The position numbers and the translations under genes are program-made. From Mucilaginibacter sp. (lineage in GTDB: Bacteria > Bacteroidota > Bacteroidia > Sphingobacteriales > Sphingobacteriaceae), in NCBI RefSeq assembly GCF_025359345.1, contig NZ_JANYGQ010000009.1, positions 310,001 through 374,000 on the forward strand: a stretch of DNA of 64,000 nucleotides, given 5' to 3'. The notes under the pieces were generated by a model. The model was not told the DNA's origin, did not search any database, and worked only from the letters and a program-made list of their open reading frames with translations. Below, piece by piece: positions 35,535 to 43,891 of this stretch; the first letter of the stretch is position 1, and the number at the start of each line of letters is the position of its first letter.

Positions 35535-35774
35535 AGTTAGCGTTAGTTCGATATAAAAATTGGCACTAATAAATCCCATCGTTTTACTTAACGGTCTGCG
35601 TTTCGCCTCACCTAATCCTCTCCAAAGGAGAGGACTTGAGCTTCGCTCCCCGGCAATTCCATTTCAGAACCCTCTCCTTTGGAGAGGGCAGGGTGAGGCG
35701 ACGACCAGCTATTATGGTATCGCCCGCAACTCAAAGCACCGTGTTCTTATATCCTACTCACGTTAGTTAGCGTT
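35535..35774. mobile_element. MITE-like element, copy 1, with target duplication
   Basis: The element spans about 35545-35764 (220 bp). It is bounded by AGTTCGATATAAAAA and, inverted, TTCTTATATCCTACT, and contains two inner palindromes around CCTCTCCAAAGGAGAGG and CCCTCTCCTTTGGAGAGGG. AGTTAGCGTT flanks it on both sides (35535-35544 and 35765-35774), a likely target-site duplication that includes the end of the SulP gene. It codes for nothing. A second, inverted copy is at 54309-54511. Confidence 0.8.
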
Positions 35775-37367
35775 ATAAATTAATTCTTTTAAAGGCGGCA
35801 CATCGTACCTTTCCTTTATATCTTTCAGTTGCACAATAATCCCTTTAGTAAAGGCATTGTGTTTAAAATTGTGGATGATCTCCAGTACGTCCGCATCAAT
35901 ATAGCGCGAGTTTGCGCCATCAATTATTACATCCGTACCTTTTGGCAGGCTGGTAAGCGTTATTTGTATAGCGGCCTTGTTTAAAAACGAAACCTCCTCG
36001 GCAAGCTGCAGCCTTATTGTTTTTTTATCGCCATTTTTTATGATGTGATAAAAATACGGGTTGCGCATATTGGTGCGCAGTATGTAAAACACGCCTACCA
36101 GCATCCCTATGCCTACGCCTATCAGCAAATCGGTAAGCACAACGGCAATAATTGTTACCGCAAAAGGGATAAACTGATCGAGCCCTTTGTGCCACATATG
36201 CTTAAATAACGATATGCGCGCAAGCTTGTACCCGGTCACCAGCAATATGGCCGCCAGGCACGACAGCGGGATCTGGTTTATTACCCATGGAATACATAAT
36301 AAAGCAGCCAGCAATAGTAGGCCGTGTATAACCGCGCTGGCTTTTGTACGTGCACCCGCATTAACATTGGCCGACGAGCGCACTATTACCGCCGTCATAG
36401 GTAAGCCGCCAAGTAAACCGCTTATAAGGTTGCCCGCACCCTGGGCCACCAGTTCGCGATTAGTGGGCGAGATCCTTTTTATCGGGTCAATTTTATCAAC
36501 GGCTTCAAGGCTCAGTAAACTTTCGAGGCTGGCCACTACGGCTATGGTGAAGGCTACTATCCAAACCTGCTTGTTGCCAAGCTGGCCAAAGTCGGCTGTT
36601 TTAAACAGGGCAAAAAACTCGCCGCTGCTGTTTATTACCGGGATGCTTACAAACTGCTTCTCGAGCAGTGAAAAGCTGCCGCCGGCAAACAGGGCGCTCA
36701 GGCTTACCCCGGCCACCACTACCAGCAATGGCGCTGGTACAACAGCAAGCTTTTTAAACCGCGGCCAAAATATCATTATAGCTAATGATACCGCGCTGAT
36801 AACTACGGCCCCGTAATTGATCATTGAAAATGCATTGGTTATAGCCGAAAAGGTGTTATGATCGTCCGACTGGCTAAAGCCTTCATCGCCCTCAAAATTG
36901 GCATCGAAACCAACCGCATGCGGAAACTGCTTCATAATAAGGATGACCCCTATTGCTGCCAGCATCCCCTCAATAACTGCCGATGGGAAATAATTGGCAA
37001 TAGTACCGGCCTTTACCAGGCCCAATATCACCTGGAACACACCGGCCAGCACCAGGGCCAGTAAAAAGGTTTCGTATGATCCTAAACTGGTTATTGCGTT
37101 TAAAACAATTACCGTTAACCCCGCCGCCGGGCCAGCCACACTTAGCTGCGAGCCGCTAAGACAACCTACTACAATACCACCTATAATACCGGTTAACACC
37201 CCGGCAAAAAGCGGTGCGCCTGATGCCAGTGCAATACCTAAACACAAAGGCAGCGCCACTAAAAACACTACTAAACTGGCCGGGAGATCTTTTTTTAAAT
37301 TTTTAGAAAGAAAATATTTTTTTAGGTTGAGATTGCCCACAGCAAACCCACCTTGTTCATTTTGCAT
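35763..37367 (-). CDS. SulP family anion transporter with STAS domain
   Basis: The 534-residue protein has about ten to twelve hydrophobic spans with SulP signatures (SLVVFLVALPLCLGIALASGAP, VAGPAAGLTVIVLNAI, RELVAQGAGNLISGLLGGLPMTAVIVRSSANVNAGARTK in parts) and a short C-terminal STAS domain (GTDVIIDGANSRYIDADVLEIIHNF). Substrates in the family include sulfate, bicarbonate and other anions; the neighbouring carbonic anhydrase favours bicarbonate. Its stop codon lies in the duplicated target of the MITE, which has apparently separated it from the carbonic anhydrase gene. Confidence 0.9.
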   Translation of the reverse strand: MQNEQGGFAVGNLNLKKYFLSKNLKKDLPASLVVFLVALPLCLGIALASGAPLFAGVLTGIIGGIVVGCLSGSQLSVAGPAAGLTVIVLNAITSLGSYETFLLALVLAGVFQVILGLVKAGTIANYFPSAVIEGMLAAIGVILIMKQFPHAVGFDANFEGDEGFSQSDDHNTFSAITNAFSMINYGAVVISAVSLAIMIFWPRFKKLAVVPAPLLVVVAGVSLSALFAGGSFSLLEKQFVSIPVINSSGEFFALFKTADFGQLGNKQVWIVAFTIAVVASLESLLSLEAVDKIDPIKRISPTNRELVAQGAGNLISGLLGGLPMTAVIVRSSANVNAGARTKASAVIHGLLLLAALLCIPWVINQIPLSCLAAILLVTGYKLARISLFKHMWHKGLDQFIPFAVTIIAVVLTDLLIGVGIGMLVGVFYILRTNMRNPYFYHIIKNGDKKTIRLQLAEEVSFLNKAAIQITLTSLPKGTDVIIDGANSRYIDADVLEIIHNFKHNAFTKGIIVQLKDIKERYDVPPLKELIYNAN

Positions 37368-37445
37368 AGATTGAAATTTTGAATTTGATATTTAAATAAA
37401 TTGTAGCGCCATGCGCTCCGGGTAGGTAATACCCGGTAAATTTAT

Positions 37446-37778
37446 TTAAACGTTGGGAGGAGGTGTGGGCACCTGCGGATGATGTACCTGCTTATACAGG
37501 CAATGTTCAGAATTGTAAAGTACTTTTACCCCGTTAAGAAACGACTGATAGGCCAAAACGTGCATGTAGGTTTCATCAAAAACCTTTTTTTCCTTGGCCG
37601 TATCCTTTTCCGGGCTGTCTTTATCAGCCTTTGATTCAAGCTCAAGCTGAAGAATAACTGCACTTACGGTTTTGTTATCAAGATACAAAAATACCGGGGC
37701 AAGCGAGATGACCATCTTAATTAAAAAGATAGTCAAAAACAACATTCCTACCAGTATTTTAAATTTCCTGACCTTCAT
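37446..37778 (-). CDS. small single-span membrane protein
   Basis: The 110-residue protein has one N-terminal hydrophobic span (FKILVGMLFLTIFLIKMVISLAPVFLYL), a charged middle (KADKDSPEKDTAKEKK) and a Pro-rich end (HPQVPTPPPNV). I do not recognise a family. It lies 78 bp upstream of the SulP gene on the same strand, so it may be co-transcribed with it. Confidence 0.6.
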   Translation of the reverse strand: MKVRKFKILVGMLFLTIFLIKMVISLAPVFLYLDNKTVSAVILQLELESKADKDSPEKDTAKEKKVFDETYMHVLAYQSFLNGVKVLYNSEHCLYKQVHHPQVPTPPPNV

Positions 37779-37942
37779 TTATTTCGCAATAATAATTAAA
37801 AATAACCACCAAAACATGCTTTGGTTTCATTTTAACAAGGTTTTAACAATTAAATGAGAAAGGGATTTATCAGAAAATGATGGCTATTATAGCCTTACAG
37901 CCTGATTTTCAAGCCGCTTGCAATTAACCTTAGCGAAAGAAA

Positions 37943-38305
37943 CTATCCGGCTTTTTGCTCCCCTACCAGGCCCTGCTCTTTTAAGTCTTTCAACTCAAGT
38001 TCGTAGGCGCGCATGCGGGCGTGCAGTATATCAAGCTCGGTGCGCATCATTTGTATTTCGGTAATCAGCTTGGCCGATTCGGGTTTGTTGATTTTCTTTT
38101 CGCCGGTACCGAGTATGAGCCACTCGGGCGAATATTTGAGCTGGAAACACAGCTTGCGGATAAGGTAATAGCTAACGTCCTGCTTTTTGTTTATCACTTT
38201 GCTGATAAACCCCTGGTCGACACCAATTGCACCCGCAAGTGCAAGCTGGCCACCATGCTCTTTTACAATTACCTTTAACCGTTTTACTATTGCTTCGTCA
38301 GACAT
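37943..38305 (-). CDS. XRE-like helix-turn-helix protein with coiled coil
   Basis: The 120-residue protein starts MSDEAIVKRLKVIVKEHGGQ and has a Cro/CI-type helix-turn-helix (about 18-65: LALAGAIGVDQGFISKVINKK) followed by a heptad-rich tail (ESAKLITEIQMMRTELDILHARMRAYELELKDL) suited to dimerisation. A seven-codon longer start exists at 38326. It is probably a DNA-binding regulator; the target is unknown. Confidence 0.75.
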   Translation of the reverse strand: MSDEAIVKRLKVIVKEHGGQLALAGAIGVDQGFISKVINKKQDVSYYLIRKLCFQLKYSPEWLILGTGEKKINKPESAKLITEIQMMRTELDILHARMRAYELELKDLKEQGLVGEQKAG

Positions 38306-38493
38306 TTTGATTGCAATAATAAACAAAGATGCGGAATAGTCAAGGGTTAGTTTTCTTTTAAGTTGATTGGGTTGAATTGGGCTGGTTAGGTTGAATAAGT
38401 TGTAGAAAACCTAAAATAAAAAAGGCTGCAAGTTATTTTTAAACCTGCGGCCTTTCACCTAAAAAACTCAATCAACTTAACCAACTAAAAAAA

Positions 38494-38910
38494 TTACCCC
38501 ACCATCACAAATTCGCTGCTGTGCTGATGTACCAGGTCAAGCAATTCATCAAGCCTTGCATTGTAAGCCTCAATTGAAATTTGCCCGTTATTATATTTTG
38601 CTGAAAGCACCTTAAGCTCCTGTACTTTCGACAGCCTTAAGCTTTCTGATTTGTTATTATAAAGATTTGCCATTGTTGATGCGGCCGCCATATTTAACGG
38701 CACATCATCATAACGCAAAATGGCTTTTAACGATTCAATTTTTTGTTCTGTTGCCTTTAAAAGGAACATTGGAGGAATGCTTCTGTTCTCGCGCAAAACC
38801 GCAGTAACTTTTACATTTTGCTTTTTATCGAACTTTAAAATCATTACTATGATTGTTACCCCTGCAATCAGAAAGAAAAAAAATATGTCCATCGTTTTAA
38901 GATTTATCAA
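38494..38910 (-). CDS. hypothetical membrane-anchored protein
   Basis: The 138-residue protein begins with one hydrophobic span (MDIFFFFLIAGVTIIVMILKF) and continues as a soluble, Leu/Glu-rich helical part ending in LLDLVHQHSSEFVMVG. No family is recognised. It is a single gene with repeat-rich flanks. Confidence 0.55.
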   Translation of the reverse strand: MINLKTMDIFFFFLIAGVTIIVMILKFDKKQNVKVTAVLRENRSIPPMFLLKATEQKIESLKAILRYDDVPLNMAAASTMANLYNNKSESLRLSKVQELKVLSAKYNNGQISIEAYNARLDELLDLVHQHSSEFVMVG

Positions 38911-38989
38911 TTACCAAGCCAAAACATTCGGTGATTGATGTTCTTTTACGATAGTGAGGTTTAAGTAGTTACGTTTATTTAAAAAAAAG

Positions 38990-39106
38990 TTCATGGTTCA
39001 TAGTTCATGGTTCATAGCAGCTGCAATTGGCACGTGGCTTCTTCTCTTGGTTCTTGATTCTTGGCTCTTGACTCTTTTCTTCTTAGGCTATGAACTATGA
39101 ACTACA
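38990..39106. repeat. iterated GGTTCATAG inverted repeat
   Basis: Words CATGGTTCATAGTTCATGG at 38992-39017 are mirrored by CTATGAACTATGAACTAC at 39088-39106, with iterated TTCTTGGTTCTTGATTCTTG between. The same vocabulary appears at 53580-53613. It is one of several intergenic hairpins of reiterated words in this window. Confidence 0.5.
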
Positions 39107-39602
39107 ACACCTTCTCGTAGCACAAAAACCGCATCCCAGGCCTAAAGCCGAGGCCTATTTCGCCGGCGTACTGGTAACCAAGCTTCGGAAAAAGCTTTTG
39201 GGTAGCCTGGTTATTGGTGTTGGTGTCAACACGCAGCTTATTTATGCCCTTATTTATGGCCACCTGTTCGGCCTGCTGCATCAGGCCCATTGCTACGCCC
39301 TTACCCTGGTAACGCGGACTAACAGCCAGCCTGTGCGTTACAATCGCCGTTTCGCTGATGTCCCAGCCAACTTCGGCATATTCCGGCTCCTGGTCGGTGG
39401 TGATGGCGCTTATGCCCGCAATATCGCCGTCAATTTCGGCAAGCCAAAGCTGGTTTAGGGCTATATCTTTCTCAAAAACAGCAGGATTTGGGTAAGTATT
39501 GTCCCACTGCATGTTGCCGGCGGCATTCATTAATGGCACAACTTCGGCAATTAGCAGCATTATTTGGGGGATATCGGTAAGGGTAGCAAGGCGGATGTAC
39601 AC
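39102..39602 (-). CDS. GNAT family N-acetyltransferase
   Basis: The 166-residue protein has the acetyl-CoA binding loop VSPRYQGKGVAMGLMQQAE and the C-terminal NQATQKLFPKLGYQYAGEI of GNAT proteins. AVFEKDIALNQLWLAEIDGDIAGISAI fits the beta-sheet core. The acceptor is unknown. The gene is monocistronic. Confidence 0.88.
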   Translation of the reverse strand: MYIRLATLTDIPQIMLLIAEVVPLMNAAGNMQWDNTYPNPAVFEKDIALNQLWLAEIDGDIAGISAITTDQEPEYAEVGWDISETAIVTHRLAVSPRYQGKGVAMGLMQQAEQVAINKGINKLRVDTNTNNQATQKLFPKLGYQYAGEIGLGFRPGMRFLCYEKVL

Positions 39603-39642
39603 GATTTAAGGATTTAAAAGATTTTCAGGATTGATGTGTTTA

Positions 39643-39948
39643 TCATCGATTACAAATTGCAACAAAAATAACCAATGCAAATAGGTTTACCATTAATAAA
39701 AACAAGTATGCCTTACCTTTCGAAATCAACTTAAACAAGCTGTAAACTATAACACAAATAAAGCTTACGAAAACATATAATGCAGCAAGTATATCAAGGT
39801 TGGGCGTGCAGGGGCCGCTTTTGAACTCCCCCGATAAAATAACATAAGCTATAATTGGTAAAGATATAAGGTGATAAACGAAGGTCTTCAGCACGTGGTG
39901 CCGCTTCAAATATTCAATTATCCCGGTGGGACTATCAGGGTCATCCAT
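39643..39948 (-). CDS. small three-span membrane protein
   Basis: The 101-residue protein has three hydrophobic spans (about 18-38, 50-72 and 78-100) after a short acidic start (MDDPDSPTGIIEYLKR). No family is recognised. It lies 40 bp from the acetyltransferase gene on the same strand. Confidence 0.55.
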   Translation of the reverse strand: MDDPDSPTGIIEYLKRHHVLKTFVYHLISLPIIAYVILSGEFKSGPCTPNLDILAALYVFVSFICVIVYSLFKLISKGKAYLFLLMVNLFALVIFVAICNR

Positions 39949-40082
39949 AAAAAATTAGTTTTATAGATTAGAATAGAGTTATAACGAATAGTTACAGTTA
40001 CGAAAAAACCGCATTGGTAATCAGCTGTATTATTGATGGACATTGGTAAGGGTAGCGGGGGATAGTATAAAAGAGAGACCTG

Positions 40083-40250
40083 CTATGGAAGCAAATAGGT
40101 ATAAACAGATGGCCTGGTTGCATTAATTTCTTCAACTGTAACTTTCACCAGGTGCGATTTGACCTGCTTATTAACGGTTTTAGGATCTACTGTACTTTCG
40201 TCTTCACTTTTAACTGAGTCCTTAACCATATTTAAATGATCAGCTTCCAT
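40083..40250 (-). CDS. possible 55-residue small protein
   Basis: An intact ORF reads MEADHLNMVKDSVKSEDEST and ends RPSVYTYLLP. It is hydrophilic with no membrane span. The flanking gap 39949-40391 otherwise holds no gene. Support is limited to an open frame with reasonable codon use; it may be spurious. Confidence 0.3.
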   Translation of the reverse strand: MEADHLNMVKDSVKSEDESTVDPKTVNKQVKSHLVKVTVEEINATRPSVYTYLLP

Positions 40251-40391
40251 AAATTTTCAATGTTAATATACAAAGCGCCCAAAATAAACCATCCTATTGA
40301 TGGACTAAATTTAATAATTGTCCGATGATAAAATGCGTTTTTCTAAATAATTACCAGATAATAAGCGCAGCCCTCCCGTTATTGTAGCGGA

Positions 40392-40712
40392 TTAGATGTC
40401 CTCCGAAATCTGCTTGCCTTTTTCCCATTGCGACCGTTGCGTTATGTTGCCATTTTCGTCCCAGATGGTAAACGTCCCCTCCATATTATTAAATCTAATT
40501 GTACACTCTTCATTGATTTGTCCGTTTAAGTAATACTCCCTCTGAATTCCTCCCATGTGACCATCCGTAAATTCAGATTCTCCAATCAATACACCATTTT
40601 TGAATTCCTCAATAACTCCTGTTAGTGGCTGCCCTTGGTAGTAATAAATAATCCCACCGCCCGAGTCAGTACCACGTTCTTCTAAATCATCGTAACTTAC
40701 TCTTAAACTCAT
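40392..40712 (-). CDS. MORN/YwqK-like repeat protein
   Basis: The 106-residue protein starts MSLRVSYDDLEERGTDSGGG and has MORN-like repeats (YYYQGQPLTGVIEEFKNG, FTDGHMGGIQREYYLNGQIN, RFNNMEGTFTIWDENGNIT). Such proteins are often annotated as YwqK-type antitoxins or immunity proteins, but most have no proven function. I prefer the ATG at 40710-40712 over a longer frame because the repeats begin here. Confidence 0.65.
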   Translation of the reverse strand: MSLRVSYDDLEERGTDSGGGIIYYYQGQPLTGVIEEFKNGVLIGESEFTDGHMGGIQREYYLNGQINEECTIRFNNMEGTFTIWDENGNITQRSQWEKGKQISEDI

Positions 40713-40790
40713 TTTACTTCTTATTTTTCTAAAATCGCCTCCAAGTTCAGATAATAACAACGTGCGCAAGTTTAAAGCACGAAGAACCTT

Positions 40791-41387
40791 TTACTTCACC
40801 TCCACCGGCGGAAAACTTGCTTCAGCCATGGTTTTAATTATGTTTTGCCTTTCAGATTTCAGGTTTCTTAAAAAAGGCATCACATCGTTGCCATACGCCC
40901 GTTTACTCAGAGCAAATAGAAGTACGCCTTTATGCCCTGCTTTATCCGTATAGTTTTTATAATGGTAGGCATTCAATTCAACTACTGATGCCTTGCCGCC
41001 ACCCCCATCGCTCATTATAAAATCGAGCAGGTACTCGCCATTTTTTTCATTTTTTTGCACCAAAAAGTTAGCCACGGCATCAGTTTTCTTCCGTTCTCTT
41101 ATTTCGTTAATTTTTACGCCTACAATATACTTTGCCGGTGTATCTATCAATAAATAATCAACCATTAGCATACTTTTATAACGGTCAGGGTTTTCTCTTG
41201 CCGGCAAATACTCCTGCTTATAATAATTAGTTCCCGGGTGCGAACTCCATGATAATCTATATTGCTGGTTATTAACGGTAAGCGTATCGCCTGTATTAAG
41301 GTAGTTTACAACATCGGCAGCGTGCCTGTTAAAACTTGTACTTAATGCAAATAAAAAAGGAATTAAATAAAGTATTGATTTTTTCAA
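40791..41387 (-). CDS. hypothetical secreted protein
   Basis: The 198-residue protein has a signal-like N-terminus (MKKSILYLIPFLFALSTSF) and a mixed beta-strand body (YRLSWSSHPGTNYYKQEYLPA, YIVGVKINEIRERKKTDAVANFLV). No family is recognised. It is 78 bp upstream of the YwqK-like gene on the same strand. Confidence 0.6.
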   Translation of the reverse strand: MKKSILYLIPFLFALSTSFNRHAADVVNYLNTGDTLTVNNQQYRLSWSSHPGTNYYKQEYLPARENPDRYKSMLMVDYLLIDTPAKYIVGVKINEIRERKKTDAVANFLVQKNEKNGEYLLDFIMSDGGGGKASVVELNAYHYKNYTDKAGHKGVLLFALSKRAYGNDVMPFLRNLKSERQNIIKTMAEASFPPVEVK

Positions 41388-41442
41388 TGATGCTGTTTTT
41401 CAGGATTGGTTAGATGGTGTGGCGTCCCGGTTTTCTTGTTGC

Positions 41443-41559
41443 CTATGATTTTAAATATTTCCTCACAACCCTTACTATCACCCAAACAATAATTATCAAA
41501 AGAGCAAAACTTAACGTTGAAAAAATTACTAAGGATGTTGATGGCGTAATAAGGTCCAT
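41443..41559 (-). CDS. possible 38-residue membrane peptide
   Basis: The ORF reads MDLITPSTSLVIFSTLSFAL through a long hydrophobic span (LLIIIVWVIVRVV) to a basic end (RKYLKS). This is the layout of a single-span small membrane protein with a cytoplasmic positive tail. It lies in a 233-bp gap with no other gene. Confidence 0.45.
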   Translation of the reverse strand: MDLITPSTSLVIFSTLSFALLIIIVWVIVRVVRKYLKS

Positions 41560-41620
41560 AATAATCGATTAAAAAGAAAATGTTACTAAGTTTAAATATA
41601 CAGATAAGTTTTCTATTCGG

Positions 41621-42400
41621 TTATGCTTGCCCCACCACAATCTTCACCCTGCTATCTTCATGCAAAGCTTTAATAATCCTTGCCGGGTTTTTCCATTCAA
41701 ACAGGTGGATGAGCCAAACCGTAAAGCGCATAAAGCCCTCCATGTGTATCAGGCCGCCGGCGAGTTTGGTGATTGTTTGGTCGCGCTGGGTTACGCAGGT
41801 GGTGTAGTCGGTGCCTTGCTTTTTTACCAGTTCTTCGGCAAAGCACCAGGCGCCGTCGCGGGCATTATCAATGCTGAACTGTATTAATATAGATGTTTGG
41901 TTATTATAATGCAGCCCCAGCAGCGATAACAACGGCGACATCCGGTCAATATCATTCACCACTTGGTAAGTTAAGGCCGATATAATGGTGTTAATGGCGT
42001 CAAAATCGCCTTGTACACCATCCATTTGCCCGCCCGATACTTCGGCAGCGGCAATACCAAGATCGAGGTTAATATGGGCGTTCATCCCCAGCAACAACTG
42101 CTGCAACACCAGTGCCGACGAACTTTTGGTAGCCTCAAACGCTACTCGCCACGATCCTGAAATTGGCTGGTTAGCTTTCCATGCCGCCAAAGCATCAAGG
42201 TAACGGTTGGCAAACGTAACATCAAACTTTTCCATCCGGGCACCATCCTGGAACTGCCCTTTGGCAATGCCATCGCGCACGGCGGCGGTTACCTTATAAT
42301 ATAAGGCAGCAAAATAACCCATACGGTTGTTGGTGTTAATGCTGTCGGTAATAATAGCTTCTAACTGGGTAATTACTTCATTAATAGTAGTAGCTGCCAT
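41621..42400 (-). CDS. DUF5995 family protein
   Basis: The 259-residue helical protein has the family segments GYFAALYYKVTAAVRDGIAKGQFQDGARMEKFDVTFANRYLDAL and INLDLGIAAAEV (shown in part). DUF5995 proteins are found in several phyla with no known activity; the conserved His/Asp pattern might bind metal. No operon partner is evident. Confidence 0.75.
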   Translation of the reverse strand: MAATTINEVITQLEAIITDSINTNNRMGYFAALYYKVTAAVRDGIAKGQFQDGARMEKFDVTFANRYLDALAAWKANQPISGSWRVAFEATKSSSALVLQQLLLGMNAHINLDLGIAAAEVSGGQMDGVQGDFDAINTIISALTYQVVNDIDRMSPLLSLLGLHYNNQTSILIQFSIDNARDGAWCFAEELVKKQGTDYTTCVTQRDQTITKLAGGLIHMEGFMRFTVWLIHLFEWKNPARIIKALHEDSRVKIVVGQA

Positions 42401-42461
42401 GGTGAGGGTTTAAGGTGGTCATTAAGCAGCCTAAGCAGCTGCCCTTCAATCAAAAATAATA

Positions 42462-42920
42462 TTATAATATGATATCGCTGCCAAATTGTGCCAAATACGC
42501 CTGCACCTGGCTATAAATATCGTTGTCCTTACCTTTTACAAAACGCAGGGGGATGGCAATCTCGCTGCCATAATCGCTCACCCATTTCAAATTGAGTTGT
42601 ATAAGCGATGAACTGCGACCGCGGATAAGTTCGACGCTTTTCACATCTTTCCAGTCTACAGTAATATTGCGGAGATAATCAATTATGCAGGTTTCATTAA
42701 GTTCGAGCGCGGTTTGGCCTTGTGCGGCGGGCAACAGCCTTTTAACTATCAGCAATACGCTTACGGCTACAAACACCAAAACAAACACCCCGTAAATTAA
42801 CCAGGCAGCATTGCTGTGACTGGCGGCTACGTTCGAAAACAGCATCAGCATTAACACCAGCATCACCACAAATGTGGCCAAACTATAATTTAAGCTGTAT
42901 GGATATTTAATGGGTTCCAT
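42462..42920 (-). CDS. two-span membrane protein with PH-like domain
   Basis: The 152-residue protein has two hydrophobic spans (about 15-32 and 38-62) and a C-terminal beta-rich domain (LELNETCIIDYLRNITVDWKDVKSVEL) resembling PH-like STM3941 or bPH-type proteins. Function is unknown. Confidence 0.6.
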   Translation of the reverse strand: MEPIKYPYSLNYSLATFVVMLVLMLMLFSNVAASHSNAAWLIYGVFVLVFVAVSVLLIVKRLLPAAQGQTALELNETCIIDYLRNITVDWKDVKSVELIRGRSSSLIQLNLKWVSDYGSEIAIPLRFVKGKDNDIYSQVQAYLAQFGSDIIL

Positions 42921-42924
42921 GTTT

Positions 42925-43190
42925 GAGTCCGGAAAGTCGGTAAAGTCAGTAAAGTCCGAAGATAGGAAATAAAGAAGTTAAAAAAACTTGTCATTTCGAA
43001 CGAGGTACGAGGAGAAACCTTGTACGTGCGATGTGAACGGCGGACAGGTTTGGCGCATACCTGTCAATCGCAAAAGTTTTCTCCTCGTACCTCGTTCGAA
43101 ATGACATATTTTTATAACCCGGATATAACGCGCAATTCATCTTCCCAACTTTGCCCAAAAGGCCTCCTACGGCGTTTCTTTCAGACTTCC
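42925..43190. repeat. composite repeat I with REP-like core, copy C
   Basis: The core at 42990-43105 is an inverted repeat whose arms read TCATTTCGAACGAGGTACGA, with the centre CAGGTTTGGCGCATACCTGT. The flanks (AAGTCGGTAAAGTC words left; GGATATAACGCGCAATTCAT then GACTTCC right) match composite repeat II at 43625-43888. The two copies flank the gene at 43195-43530 as direct repeats. Confidence 0.75.
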
Positions 43191-43194
43191 TCCC

Positions 43195-43530
43195 CTACAA
43201 CCCTATCAGTTTCCCCAAAACATCCTGCGGACCTGCTGGGTCGCCTTTCATATTTTGCTGGTCGAAATAGTTGTGCCAGCCGGCGGCTTCAACCAGGCCC
43301 TCAAATGATTTGGCCATTTCGTCGGAGGGGAACGTCCATACCGCAAAAAAATCAAAGGGGAGGCGCTTATCGGTATCCGGATCATTTACGCCCCAGGTAA
43401 TTATTTCAACGCCCTGTTCGGTTAATTGCTGAATTGCCGGGCCAAGCTGGGAAATGTATTCGCCGCGTTGTTGCTGGTCGAGGTCGAGCCACGCTTGTTT
43501 GGCGTTCCAGGCTTCAATGTAGTATTTCAT
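43195..43530 (-). CDS. DUF6616-like small protein
   Basis: The 111-residue protein starts MKYYIEAWNAKQAWLDLDQQ and has QGVEIITWGVNDPDTDKRLPFDFFAVWTFPSDEMAKSF (in parts), a ferredoxin-like dimeric alpha/beta barrel pattern. I prefer the ATG at 43528-43530; a longer frame would add 11 residues. It lies between two direct composite repeats, which could have mobilised or duplicated around it. Confidence 0.6.
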   Translation of the reverse strand: MKYYIEAWNAKQAWLDLDQQQRGEYISQLGPAIQQLTEQGVEIITWGVNDPDTDKRLPFDFFAVWTFPSDEMAKSFEGLVEAAGWHNYFDQQNMKGDPAGPQDVLGKLIGL

Positions 43531-43624
43531 GCTGTTAGGGTTTAATAGTGAAGGGGTTATCAATATTATTGAATAAAAATTGGATTATCACTATTGGTTG
43601 TGGAAATACTACTATTTTACTACT

Positions 43625-43888
43625 TATAGTCGGGAAAGTCCAAAAGATAAGGAAAAATAGAAGTTAAAAAGGCCTGTCATTTCGAACGAGGTACGAGGAG
43701 AAATCTTGTACGTGCGATGTGAACGGCGGACAGGTTTGGCGCATACCTGTCAGTCGCAAAAGTTTTCTCCTCGTACCTCGTTCGAAATGACATATTTTTT
43801 ATAGCATGGATATAAAGCGGAATTCATCTTATCAACCTTCTCCGAAAGTCCTCCTGCGGCCTAGTCTTTCCCGACTTTCGGACTTCCC
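43625..43888. repeat. composite repeat II with REP-like core, copy D
   Basis: The core at 43676-43791 differs from 42990-43105 at only a few bases. The left flank has GTCGGGAAAGTCCAAAAGAT (identical to 2149-2168) and the right flank has the GGATATAAAGCGGAATTCAT and TTTCCCGACTTTCGGACTTC segments. Confidence 0.75.
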
Positions 43889-43891
43889 CTC

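Noticed and set aside
43020..43400. Plus-strand ORF over composite repeat I
   Set aside because: It reads through an inverted repeat and the antisense of the DUF6616-like gene; low-complexity product.
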